A stretch of 64,000 nt of DNA from contig JAVEDP010000020.1 in assembly GCA_030841085.1 (NCBI GenBank), forward strand, positions 62,001 through 126,000, read 5' to 3'. Made by a program: the position numbers and the translations under genes. The notes under the pieces were generated by a model. That model made no database searches and was not told where the DNA came from. It was given only the letters and a program-made list of their open reading frames with translations. The stretch's first letter is position 1. Every line of letters starts with the position of its first letter. Source of the stretch: Pyrinomonadaceae bacterium. GTDB lineage: Bacteria; Acidobacteriota; Blastocatellia; Pyrinomonadales; Pyrinomonadaceae. This document shows positions 25,242 to 36,200 of this stretch, one piece after another.

Positions 25242-28200
25242 GTGAACTTAGAACATAAAACAATTCTGGGTTGTCTCTGCGGCGTTGTTGCGTTGTTCGG
25301 ACTCTGCTGGTCGGACTTGGCGACGAGAGTTATTGCCAGCCGAACTGCAGACAAGACCAATGTGTCAAAACCCGAAACGGCTGACGCTGTTCCGAACCCG
25401 GGACTTCGCGACTCCGCAAACCTACGTGAGTTTACCGCGCGCCTTCCGATCAGCTTTGAACAGAACATGGGCCAACTGGACAGCCGGGCAAAGTTCTCGG
25501 CTCGGGGCGCCGGCTACAATTTATTCCTTACTTCTACTGGTGCTCTCCTCGAGCTGAGCCAGAATCGCTCCAAACCGTTTCCGAAAACGCTGAAGGACCA
25601 GCACCGACGTCAAACGCGAACCTCATCATCCTTACTTTCAATGAACCTGCTGGGCGCAAATGCGCAGGCGATAACAACAGGTGTGGACCAGCTCCCTGGA
25701 CGCCGGAATTATTTCATCGGCAACGACCCGTCTAAATGGCGCACCGATGTTTCAACCTTTCGCGCCGTCCGTTATGAAGAAGTCTATCCCGGGATTAGTC
25801 TCACCTATTACGGCAACCAACAGCAGTTGGAATACGACTTCATCGTCGCTCCGGGCGCCAATCCGCAAATGATTCGCTTGGCTTTCAACCCGTCAGCGCG
25901 CCCGCGAATTTCTGCCGAAGGTGATTTGGTATTACGAGCTCCCGCCGGCGAGATCCGTCAACGCAAGCCGGTGGTCTATCAGGAGATGGACGGGCAGCGT
26001 CGTTTAGTTGACGGACACTTTGTGCTGATTGACAGGCAAACTGCAGGTTTCGAAGTTGGCCCATACGATCACACCAGCGAACTGCTTATCGATCCCACGC
26101 TGGTTTACTCGACCTATCTCGGTGGCGCCGGTGACGACCTCGGCAGCAGCATTGCCGTCGACAGCAATCACAATATTTATGTTGCCGGAACGACCAACTC
26201 AACCAACTTTCCGCTTCAAGGCGCGGCGTACAGCGCGAATGCGGGATTGGCTGACATCTTTGTGACGAAGATTGATGCGACCGGCGCAAACATTCTTTAC
26301 TCGACTTACATCGGCGGCATCGGTCAGGATCGCGGCGACGGCCTTGCGGTAGATGCAAACGGCAATGCTTACGTAGTCGGGCGGGTTGATTCTTCGTCAG
26401 TAAATTTTCCAACCACGCTTGGATCTTTTGCGCCGAATTATCGCGGCGGCGATTTTGACGGAGTTGTTTTCAAACTGAATGGACAAGGAAATGCAATTGT
26501 CTATTCCGGATTTCTTGGCGGTGAAGAAAACGATTCGACCGAAGGCGTCGTCGTTGATGCGTCGGGAAACGCCTATGTGACCGGCGGCACTAAGTCGACG
26601 GCTTTTCCCACGACCATCAATGCTTACCAGGCGACCCGCGCCGGCGACACCGACGCCTTCCTGACAAAAATAAATTCCGCGGGTTCAGGATTGCTTTACT
26701 CGACCTATCTTGGCGGCTCGGGCACCGATCGCGGCAGCGGCGTCGCGGTGGACAGCAATGGCAACGCTTATGTCACGGGCTTTACCAGCGCGAGTGACTT
26801 TCCTACCGAAAACGCTTTTCAGAATGGCTTTGGCGGAAGCTTTGATGGCTTCGTTGCCAAATTTGATACGAATGGCAGCGGCGTGAGTTCGCTGCTCTTC
26901 TGTTCGTATCTCGGCGGGACAGGTGACGACAAGGCGTACGGGATCGCGATCGACAGCGGCGGCAATAATGTTTACGTCAGCGGTCAAACATCTTCGAATA
27001 ACTTTCCGCTGCTGGCGCCGGCGCAACCGGCGTTCGGTGGATCGTTCGATGCGTTCATCGCAAAAATTTCGAACGCTGGAACGAAGGTTTATGCGACGTA
27101 TCTTGGCGGATCCGGCGATGACCGTGGTAGTGGTGTCGCTGTAAATTCCTCCGGCGCCGTTTATGTAACTGGTGCTACTTCATCCACGAATTTTCCCAGC
27201 GTTACTCCGTTACAGCTCTCCAATGGCGGGGGCTTTGACGCGTTTGTAGCAAAGCTAAATCCGGCAGGGAGCGCATTCCTTTATTCGACCTATCTGGGCG
27301 GCAGCGCAAACGAGAGCAACACCAGCACCGGCACTTCAACAAACCCGATCGCGCTTGATTCTGCCGGCAACGCTTACATCACCGGCTTTACCACGTCGAC
27401 AAATTTTCCCACTGCGACACCGTTGCAATCTACTAACGCGGGTGGCCAGGATTCTTTCATTGTGAAGATTGCGGACGCTACGCCAGCGGCCGACTTTTCG
27501 ATCTCGGTCGTGCCCGGTTCGCGGACTGTACTTCCGGGAGGCAGCACCAGCTACACAGTTACGGCAACGCCAGTCGGTGGGTTCACCGGCACGATTTCGT
27601 TAAGTGCCTCGGGTTTTTCAAACGATGCCACGGCGGCTTTCAATCCTGCGAACATCGTTATCAACGACGCGTCGGCGCAGTCGTCAACATTGACAGTCAC
27701 TACCACCGCCGCAACACCGGCAGGAAACTATTCACTCAGCGTCAACGCAACGAGCGGAAACTTGCAGCACACGGCCGCAACCCAACTGGTTGTTTCGGGA
27801 ACGCCCAGCGCAAATCTGGCGATCACAAAAACTGCGTCACCCAATCCAGCGATCTCTTTGGCAAGTCTCACCTATCGGATCGTTGTGACGAACAATGGCC
27901 CATCGCCAGCGACGAATGTATCTGTGACCGATCAGTTGCCATCAGGTCCTGCGTTTGGTTCTGCGATCCCCAGTCAAGGTTCATGCACTGGCGTAACGAC
28001 TGTGACCTGCAACCTGGGGGCTATAGCGAACGCATCGTCAGCAACCGTCAGCATCACGGTAACGCCGCAAGCAGTTGCGCAGCTCACCAACACGGCAAGT
28101 GTCGCGGGTACTGAAAACGATCCGGACCTGAATGACAATTCAGTCACGATACAGACAACGGTCGCTGCTCCTTCCAGCGGGCCAACAATGCTGGATCCTA

Positions 28201-31043
28201 ATTTGTCGGTCCAAACAGTCATCAGCGGACTCAGTCAGCCGACGAGTATCGCGCTTTTCGGTAACGCTTTTTTTGTAACTGAGAAAGACACCGGCAAGGT
28301 CAAGTTTGTTATGAACGGCGCGGTCCAGGGGATTCCGCTCGACCTTGCGGTTAACAGCGCCTCAGAACGGGGCTTGCTGGGCATGGCTTTGCATCCCAAC
28401 TTTGTGTTCAATCATTTCGTCTATCTGTATTGGACCGAGAGCAGCACGGGATCAGACTCCACGAACCTTGCCGATGTTCCGCTGTTGGGAAATCGCGTCG
28501 ATCGATACATTTGGAATGGCTCCACGCTCGTCTTTGATCGCAATCTCATCAAGCTGCGCGCTTATCAGGCTGATGCCAATCAATCGCTCCGCGGCAATCA
28601 TAACGGCGGCATTCTGCGTTTTGGTCCGGACGGCAAGCTTTACATTCTGATGGGGGACAATGGCCGCCGCGGCTTTTTGCAGAATAACCAACTCGGTCCG
28701 GTGCCGGACGATCAATATGGTGGACCAGAGCCCGACGATGCGCACCTCACCGGCTTTGTGCTTCGACTCAACGACGATGGTTCGACACCGGCGGACAATC
28801 CTTTCTACAACGCAGCGACCAGTCTGACCGGGCAGGCCGCCGCGAATATCCAAAAGCTTTATGCTTACGGCGTGCGCAATGGTTTTGGAATGGCGTTCGA
28901 TCCGCTGTCGGGAAACCTGTGGGACCAGGAAAACGGTGACGATGCGTTTGATGAAATGAATCTCATAACCGCCGGGTCTAACAATGGCTGGGTTGAGACA
29001 ATGGGTCCGGTTAGTCGCGTTGCCGAGTTCAAAGCTATTGAGTCAACCTATGGCGCCGGCAATCTACAACAGTTACGTTGGCCGCCTTCATTGATTGCCG
29101 ACACACCCGCCGGCGCGCTCGCCCGGCTTTACATGCTGCCCGGTGCACACTACAACGATCCCGAATTCAGTTGGAAATACGCGTTGGCGCCGGCAGGGAT
29201 GGGATTTGTGCAGGGCAGGGAACTCGGTCCACAGTTTGAAGGCGACATGTTGGTCGGCGCCGGGCGAACTTTTCTGTCCGGCGGTTATCTCTTCCGTTTT
29301 AAGTTGACGCCGGACCGTTTGCATTTCTCTTTCAACGATTCGCGGCTGCTTGATCTGGTCGCTGACAACACCGACAAGTTTGACATCACTGAAAGTGAGT
29401 CGCTGCTAATCGGAAAAGATTTTGGAATCGCGACCGACATCCAGACCGGGCCCAACGGCAACGTTTTCGTAGTGTCCAACACCAACGGCGCTGTTTACGA
29501 AATCACGGGCAGCCAGGCAACTCTTTATGTAGCCCAACTGACCGGAACGCAGGAAGTGCCACCCAACAGCTCAACGGCCAACGGCACGGCTACGCTGCTT
29601 CTCAGTCCGGATGAATCTACTGCGCGCGTCTCATTAAACTTTAATGGACTCTCAAGCGCGGAAACTGTCGCGCATATTCATGGACCAGGCGCGGTCGGTG
29701 TTATTGTGCCGGTGCTGTTTCCACTGCCGCAAGGGGAATTTAGCGACTTTGCGATCACGCTCACAGCTTCGGACGTCCAACATCTGAAGAACGGATTACT
29801 TTACGCGGACGTTCACAGCAACACCTTTCCGGCCGGCGAGATACGCGGGCAGTTTCAAGCGCTAACGGCTGCCAACACTGTTCAGTTTACTTCTGGAACA
29901 TTGCTGGTGGGCGAGGGAACTCAAGAAGCCGTCGTGAAGGTTACGCGCTTGGGAAACACCACAGCGCCGGCGACGGTAAACTTTGCGACCAGCGACGCTG
30001 CCGCACTCAATTGCAATGCGCTCAATACTGGAAATGCGTCCTCGCGTTGCGACTACGAAACAACTCTCGGCACCTTGAACTTCGCCGCTAATGAAACTTC
30101 GAAGACGATCTCGATTCCGTTGATTGATGATTCCTACGCCGAGGGCAACGAATCTTTCTTTGTCACGCTAAGTAATCCCGGCACCGGCGTCTCGCTGGGG
30201 TCGCCGGCCAGAATCTCAATCACCATCACCGACAACGATTCGACCAATGGCCCAAACCCGATCGACTCGCCGGAATTCTTCGTGCGGCAACACTATCTTG
30301 ATTTTCTGAATCGCGAGCCGGACCCGCCCGGCTACGCTTTCTGGACAAACGAAATTAATTTGTGCGGCACGAACCAGCAATGCATCGATGTGAAGCGCAT
30401 CAATGTTTCGGCTGCGTTTTTCCTGTCGATTGAGTTCCAGGAAACCGGTTACCTGGTTTATCGGACTTACAAAACCGCTTACGGCAACATAACTGGTACT
30501 CCGGTACCCTTGAGGCTGGAGGAATTCTTACCGGACACTCAGCGAATCGATCAGGGAATCATTGTTGGCTCGGGCAACTGGGCAGCGCAGTTGGAAAGCA
30601 ATAAGGCTGCATTCTTCGTTGACTTTGTTTCAAGGTCCCGCTTCTCTAATGCCTATCCAACAACAATGGCCCCTGCACAGTTTGTCGACGCTCTATTCTT
30701 AACCGCAGGGATCACTCCCGCATCGTCCGATCGAATCGCCGCAATAAACGAATTCGGCGGCGCCGGGAATACTTTGGATCAGGTGGCACGTGCGCGAGCA
30801 TTGCGGCGCGTGGCGGAAAACACAACCTTCAAACAGCAGGAGTTCACCCGCGCGTTTGTGTTGATGCAATACTTCGGCTACTTGAGAAGGAACCCGAATG
30901 ACCCACCCGAGCCGGGCTTGAATTTCGACGGTTACAATTTCTGGCTTAGCAAACTCAACCAGTTCAACGGCAACTTTGCCGACGCCGAAATGGTCAAGGC
31001 TTTCCTGGTGTCAGGTGAGTATCGCGGCCGGTTTGGACCCTGA
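25242..31043 (+). CDS. Giant secreted modular protein: SBBP propeller, DUF11, sugar dehydrogenase-like, CHRD, Calx-beta, DUF4214
   Basis: 1933 residues, GTG start, signal sequence about 5-35. Order by eye: an N-terminal beta domain (about 65-285, SFEQNMGQLDSRAKF and RNYFIGNDPSKWRTDV); seven or more SBBP propeller repeats (about 285-745, unit LLYSTYLGGSGTDRGSGVAVDSNGNAYV in varied form, quoted in part); an Ig-like region (about 748-850); a DUF11 repeat (about 856-975); a glucose/sorbosone dehydrogenase-like propeller (about 983-1420, GPDGKLYILMGDNG and LRLNDDGSTPADNP); a CHRD domain (about 1425-1540); Calx-beta (about 1543-1665); and DUF4214 (about 1668-1933). It probably sits outside the cell and binds or processes carbohydrate. 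No Shine-Dalgarno is clear at the GTG. Confidence 0.85.
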   Translation: MNLEHKTILGCLCGVVALFGLCWSDLATRVIASRTADKTNVSKPETADAVPNPGLRDSANLREFTARLPISFEQNMGQLDSRAKFSARGAGYNLFLTSTGALLELSQNRSKPFPKTLKDQHRRQTRTSSSLLSMNLLGANAQAITTGVDQLPGRRNYFIGNDPSKWRTDVSTFRAVRYEEVYPGISLTYYGNQQQLEYDFIVAPGANPQMIRLAFNPSARPRISAEGDLVLRAPAGEIRQRKPVVYQEMDGQRRLVDGHFVLIDRQTAGFEVGPYDHTSELLIDPTLVYSTYLGGAGDDLGSSIAVDSNHNIYVAGTTNSTNFPLQGAAYSANAGLADIFVTKIDATGANILYSTYIGGIGQDRGDGLAVDANGNAYVVGRVDSSSVNFPTTLGSFAPNYRGGDFDGVVFKLNGQGNAIVYSGFLGGEENDSTEGVVVDASGNAYVTGGTKSTAFPTTINAYQATRAGDTDAFLTKINSAGSGLLYSTYLGGSGTDRGSGVAVDSNGNAYVTGFTSASDFPTENAFQNGFGGSFDGFVAKFDTNGSGVSSLLFCSYLGGTGDDKAYGIAIDSGGNNVYVSGQTSSNNFPLLAPAQPAFGGSFDAFIAKISNAGTKVYATYLGGSGDDRGSGVAVNSSGAVYVTGATSSTNFPSVTPLQLSNGGGFDAFVAKLNPAGSAFLYSTYLGGSANESNTSTGTSTNPIALDSAGNAYITGFTTSTNFPTATPLQSTNAGGQDSFIVKIADATPAADFSISVVPGSRTVLPGGSTSYTVTATPVGGFTGTISLSASGFSNDATAAFNPANIVINDASAQSSTLTVTTTAATPAGNYSLSVNATSGNLQHTAATQLVVSGTPSANLAITKTASPNPAISLASLTYRIVVTNNGPSPATNVSVTDQLPSGPAFGSAIPSQGSCTGVTTVTCNLGAIANASSATVSITVTPQAVAQLTNTASVAGTENDPDLNDNSVTIQTTVAAPSSGPTMLDPNLSVQTVISGLSQPTSIALFGNAFFVTEKDTGKVKFVMNGAVQGIPLDLAVNSASERGLLGMALHPNFVFNHFVYLYWTESSTGSDSTNLADVPLLGNRVDRYIWNGSTLVFDRNLIKLRAYQADANQSLRGNHNGGILRFGPDGKLYILMGDNGRRGFLQNNQLGPVPDDQYGGPEPDDAHLTGFVLRLNDDGSTPADNPFYNAATSLTGQAAANIQKLYAYGVRNGFGMAFDPLSGNLWDQENGDDAFDEMNLITAGSNNGWVETMGPVSRVAEFKAIESTYGAGNLQQLRWPPSLIADTPAGALARLYMLPGAHYNDPEFSWKYALAPAGMGFVQGRELGPQFEGDMLVGAGRTFLSGGYLFRFKLTPDRLHFSFNDSRLLDLVADNTDKFDITESESLLIGKDFGIATDIQTGPNGNVFVVSNTNGAVYEITGSQATLYVAQLTGTQEVPPNSSTANGTATLLLSPDESTARVSLNFNGLSSAETVAHIHGPGAVGVIVPVLFPLPQGEFSDFAITLTASDVQHLKNGLLYADVHSNTFPAGEIRGQFQALTAANTVQFTSGTLLVGEGTQEAVVKVTRLGNTTAPATVNFATSDAAALNCNALNTGNASSRCDYETTLGTLNFAANETSKTISIPLIDDSYAEGNESFFVTLSNPGTGVSLGSPARISITITDNDSTNGPNPIDSPEFFVRQHYLDFLNREPDPPGYAFWTNEINLCGTNQQCIDVKRINVSAAFFLSIEFQETGYLVYRTYKTAYGNITGTPVPLRLEEFLPDTQRIDQGIIVGSGNWAAQLESNKAAFFVDFVSRSRFSNAYPTTMAPAQFVDALFLTAGITPASSDRIAAINEFGGAGNTLDQVARARALRRVAENTTFKQQEFTRAFVLMQYFGYLRRNPNDPPEPGLNFDGYNFWLSKLNQFNGNFADAEMVKAFLVSGEYRGRFGP

Positions 31044-31571
31044 CCTCGTTAATAGGTCGGTGACACCAGAAAAACTCTGTCTTCGACCTGCCGCCAGAGG
31101 CAACTGTTTTCGTCAAGATCGTCACTAATTCACTTCTGTCTGCCAGCTTCACAACCCGAAGTTAAGCCCAGATACGGCAATTCACTAATAGAAGGTCGCC
31201 CACCCTGCGCGCGGAAATTTACTGCGCGAGTTCTCGATCTTAGGGAATTTGCGGAAGTAATGAATTGGCAACGTAGTTGTCCAACCATAGCATTGCAGCG
31301 AAGTTGCAACCTGCGTTAGCGTTCGGTACTCCCTCCCGATAGCTAACGCACTCATCACCCGAGCCGCAGAAAAATCGAAAGGTAAATCATGCCTCGCATC
31401 CTCCGTCGCCATCGCTATGCCCAGCGGTTGCTGGTTCTTCCCTTGCTGAAAGCTCTACGCAAAGGCGTACAGACAAAAAGCACGAGTGCGCCTAAAAGAC
31501 CTACTCCCAGGTCCTCAGCTCAGACGACAGATTGTCCTGGAGGTAGGATCGCAACCAAGAGAAATGAATTT
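31044..31571. other. Intergenic region, partly homologous to the one before the next paralogue
   Basis: No gene supported. An open frame from 31389 is in phase with the following gene, but it lacks a ribosome site and reads as basic low-complexity sequence. The stretch 31395-31431 resembles 33190-33227 upstream of the next paralogue (shared words such as CTATGCCCAGC), so leader and gene appear to have been copied together. Confidence 0.55.
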
Positions 31572-33042
31572 ATGAAATTCCTTAAACCTTTCGCTGTCTT
31601 GAGCATGTTACTGCTGACCGTCGGTATTGTTCAGGCACAATATTTTACCCTGCCTGGTACTTTCTTTTACGCTATAAACTCTACCAGGCAGGTTTTTGAT
31701 CTAAGTCCCGATGGAAAGCTCGGCGTAACTGTGCGAGATAATGGCGTGCTGACCAGCTTTGACCCAATAGTCGGCACTAGCTTCGACAGTAAGACTTCTG
31801 GATTCGGCCCACTAGGCGTCCGTGTGGTGCAAACAGCAAATGGCCTCCGCGTGGTGGTGCTGACGAGTGAGGGTGGACCGCGGGCAATCTATCTTTTCGA
31901 TCTCAGTCCCACCGGACAACTTACCCAACTGGCAACAACGCAACTGACCTGTAAACTTTGTTTCCAGTGACATCGCCGGCGCCCAAGCCTGCAATGTCTT
32001 CAACGGCCGCGCTTCGTCTCGCTGTGATTACATCCCTGCCGTTGGAAAGCTTAATTTTGCACCTCGCGAAACCTCTAAATCCATGACGGTATTGATCGTC
32101 GATGATTCCTACGCCGAAGGTAACGAGACTTTTACTGTTTCTCTAAGTGCGCCTGTGGGTGCGACGTTGAATAACTCAACAGCGACGGTGACGATCAAGG
32201 ATAACGGTGATACGAATGGTCCGAATCCGATTGATCAAGCTGAGTTCTTCGTTCGACAACACTATCTGGATTTTCTTAATCGCGAACCCGATGCCGGTGG
32301 CCTGGCGTTCTGGAGTAATCAGATAACGGAGTGCCAGCAGCCGGGTGCGACCTGTGACGCTGCGGTGCGGCGCATAAACGTCTCGGCGGCTTTCTTCCTG
32401 TCGATCGAGTTTCAGGAGACCGGTTATCTGGTGGAGAGGCTCTACAAATCCGCTTACGGCGACGCGACGGGAACGTCAAACTTTGGTCCCGCACATCAAC
32501 TCGCAGTGCCAATCGTAAGACTGAATGAGTTTCTACCTGATACGCAGGAAATCGGCAGGGGATTAATAGTTGGCCAGACAGGTTGGGAGCAGGTGTTGGA
32601 AAACAACAAGGTCGCGTTCATCGCATCATTTGTGCAGCGCGTGCGCTTTACAACGGCGTTTCCAACAACGCTGACGCCAGCGCAGTTTGTTGACATGCTG
32701 TTTGCGAATGCCGGCGTGACGCCATCAGCATCAGAACGAACGTCAATTATCAATGAGTTTGGCGGAGCGGGAACCAGCGCTGATGCAGCGGCGCGTGCAC
32801 GAGCCTTGCGGCGCGTGGCAGAGAACTCAACTTTGAATCAACAGGAAAAAAACAAAGCTTTCGTCTTGATGCAATACTTTGGTTACCTGCGCCGTAACCC
32901 AAACGATCCCCAAGACACAGACTACAGCGGTTACGACTTCTGGTTAACGAAGTTGAATCAATTCAACGGCAACTTCGTCAACGCCGACATGGTCCAGGCG
33001 TTCATTGATTCCGGCGAGTATCGCGGCCGCTTTGGTCCATGA
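31572..33042 (+). pseudogene. Broken Calx-beta/DUF4214 exoprotein gene (internal deletion and frameshift)
   Basis: The 5' part (31572-31970) has a signal peptide (FLKPFAVLSMLLLTVGIVQA) and the start of a beta-propeller, and ends at a stop just after TTQLTCKLCFQ. In another frame, from about 31949, the sequence reads VNFVSSDIAGAQACNVF and continues without a stop through half a Calx-beta domain and a complete DUF4214 domain to 33042. So most of the propeller and the first half of Calx-beta are missing and the two parts are out of frame, best explained by a deletion near 31945-31955. The part from ATG 32083 could still be translated alone but would lack a signal peptide. An assembly error is possible. 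Confidence 0.75.
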
Positions 33043-33296
33043 GAACCTTTCAACGGCTTGTGCCTTGACGCATATGTTATCTCGCGGTAGCATTTCGCGA
33101 ACTCGTCAGGAGTCGCGTTAAGGCCGGGTTCTCCCGCTCGACGACGCTAGCGCCCTAACACCCTAGCCGCTGCAGCAGAAAGATAATTGTCGCATTCCTC
33201 CGCCGCTATTGTTATGCCCAGCCGTTGTTTGCGCATTCGTCACTGTTGCTTTCGGGGAGTGCGTTGTGTATCGAAATTAATCCAGGGGAAAGAAAT

Positions 33297-36200
33297 ATGT
33301 CTCACGTTAACTACCTCAGTCCTTCGAAACGGCGCAAAGCTCTAGTCATTCTGGTCTCTCTTTTGTTAGCCGTTGTCGCGCCATTTGTTTTAGCCGCAGG
33401 CGATTTTGAAGCCGGAGCTTCGGTCGCCGATGGCAATGCGATCCTGGCGCAAACCGAGTTCATAAGACAAATACCATTGACCACGAATGACGTTGCCTAC
33501 AGTGCTGCGTCGGGCAAGCTTTACGCGAGCGTGCCGAGCAGTGCGGGAAGCAACGGCAATCGTATTGCCACCGTCAATCCCGTAACCGGCAGCATCGAGA
33601 ACTCAGTATTCATTGGAAGTGAGCCAAACTTGCTGGCGATGTCCGACGATGGCAATACGCTTTACGCCACGCTCGAGGGAGCCTTTGCTATTCGCCAATT
33701 TAACACGCAAACGGAAACACCTGGTCAGCAATTCTCGGTCGGCCAGGACTCATTCTTTGGACGTTACCGGGTCAATGACCTGGCCGTAGCACCCGGCAAT
33801 CCGAACCTGATAGCAATCGCCAGACAGTATCCCGGAACCAGTCCACCCGAGGCAGGCGTTGCCATCTTTGATAACGGCGTGCAGCGACCGACCACCGGAC
33901 CGGGGCACATAGATGGCAGCGATTACATCGCGTTCTCAGCTTCCGCCGCGAAGCTCTACGGTTGCGGCATTTATAGTAGTTTGAAAACATTGAGTATTAA
34001 TAGTTCCGGCGTTACTGTCACCTCGACGGTACCTTTTTCCGTATCCACACGAATTAAGTTCAACAATGGATTAGTATTTAGCTCAAACGGACACGTAGTT
34101 AACCCTGATACTCCGGCGCTACTGGGAACCTTCTCCGGAGTGAGCTCAAATGCATTTGTTGCCGATTCTTCGGTCGGACGTGCTTACTACGTTGTAGGCG
34201 ATCAGTTTAGCGCGCTCACCTTAAAAGCCTTTGACATCAATAATTTTTTGCTGGTCGGATCGCTGACGATTCCGGGAGCTACGGGCTCTCCGACTTCGTT
34301 AATACGTTGGGGTACGAATGGCTTAGCTTTGCGGACTAGCACTAATCAATTATTTCTAATTCAAACAGCTTTGATTCCTTCGCCGGATCCTATTCCAACG
34401 CCGACCCCAACTCCTTCACCTACGCCCAGCCCGTCGCCCGCGAGCTTTCCCACTTTTGTGCGACAAGTTTCGCTTCCGACGAATGATCTGATTTATGACC
34501 AACCGACGCAGAGGCTTTATGCCAGCGTTCCCAGCACGGCCGGCAGCAATGGGAATAGCATTATCCCAATCGACCCTATAACGGGCGCGCTCGGCAGTTC
34601 AGTTTTCGTTGGTAGTGAACCGAAAAAAATGGCCCAGTCCGATGATGGCCAAACCATGTACGTTGAGTTAGATGGAGCCGCGTCTGTGCGGCGTTTCAAT
34701 ACCGCCACACAAACCGCGGGTCAACAGTTCTACTTAGGACAGGATAGTTTCAACGGGCCGTACCACCTCAGGGATCTGGCTGTAGCTCCCGGAAATCCCG
34801 GACTGGTTGCCGTTGCCCGCTCAAACGCCGGCGTTGCGATCTTTGACAACGGAGTGCAGCGCCCTAACACCGCGTCTTCCAGCGACGTGCTGGCATTCAG
34901 CAACACCGCAGCGACACTCTACGGGGGCTCTCTCCTTACCACTATGACGGTTGACGTCGGCGGGGTTACCGTTGTCGGCACGTCGAAACCGTTCACTTCC
35001 GGCAACAGTATGAAGTTCGTCAACGGTCTGGTCTACGGGGCATCCGGGCAAGTAATTGATCCAGCGAGCGGAGGCATAGTAGGAACCTTTTCCGGTTTGA
35101 GTTTCAGCAATTTTTCCCCACTGATGGCCGTAGATGCGCCGAACAATCGCGTCTTCTTTTTAACCGGTCAGAACTCAAATACGCAGTTGACTGCTTATGA
35201 CATTAACACCTTTGTTCCTCTCGGCTCAGTTACGATCGCGGGAGTTTCCGGATTTTCTGTTACTAGTTTGGTGCGCTGGGGAACTAATGGAATCGCTTTT
35301 CGGACGAATGACAAAGTCTTCATAGTGCAAACATCTCTGATTAGCTCTGCAGATCCCGTGCCGACGCCTACACCAACGCCGTCCCCCACGCCAAGTCCGT
35401 CCCCCGTTTATGTGCCCACTTTCGTGAGAAAAGTTGAGCTTCCGGCAAATGGGCTGGTTTATAGTCAGGCGACCCAGTCTCTTTATGCGAGCGTGCCCAG
35501 CAGTGCTGGCGCAATTGGAAATAGGATCGCCAAAATCACGCCTGAAACGGGAGTTGTTGATTCGTCGGTCTTCATCGGCAGCGAACCAAACAAATTGGCG
35601 CTATCGAGTGACGGCCAAACACTGTATGCAAATCTCGACGGTGCGAACTCGATCAGGCGCTTCGATATTCCAAGTCAAACGCCGGGTCCACAGTTCGCCA
35701 GCTCCCCAGCCCCAGTTGATATGGAGGTGTTACCCGGAAACAATGATTCGTTGGCCATATCACGAGGCGGTTTTACTGGGGTTGCCGTTTATGACAATGG
35801 CGTGCAGCGGCCCAAGACAGGAACCGGTTCGTATTATGCTGTCGGCCCGATCGAGTTTGGAGCATCGGCAGCGACGCTCTACGGCTATGACAGTTTTTCC
35901 AGCGGTTTTGAACTTGTGAAATTCTCAGTTGACAGCTCGGGTACGACTGTCGTTAACGTGACTAACAACCTGCTTGGTGGATTCATAAACTCGTTGAAGT
36001 TCTCCAACGGTCTTTTGTATTCGGGTGCCGGTCGGATTGTAGATCCGGAAACCAGGAAGCTGATCGGTACGTTCCAAGGGGTTGGGAATCCGAATGCAAT
36101 AGCGATTGACGCAGTTAGCGGACGAGTCTTTTACGTGTCCAGTAGCGGCTCAAACTTCGTCTTGACCGCGTTCGATCCCAATACCTTTCTGCAGATCGGA

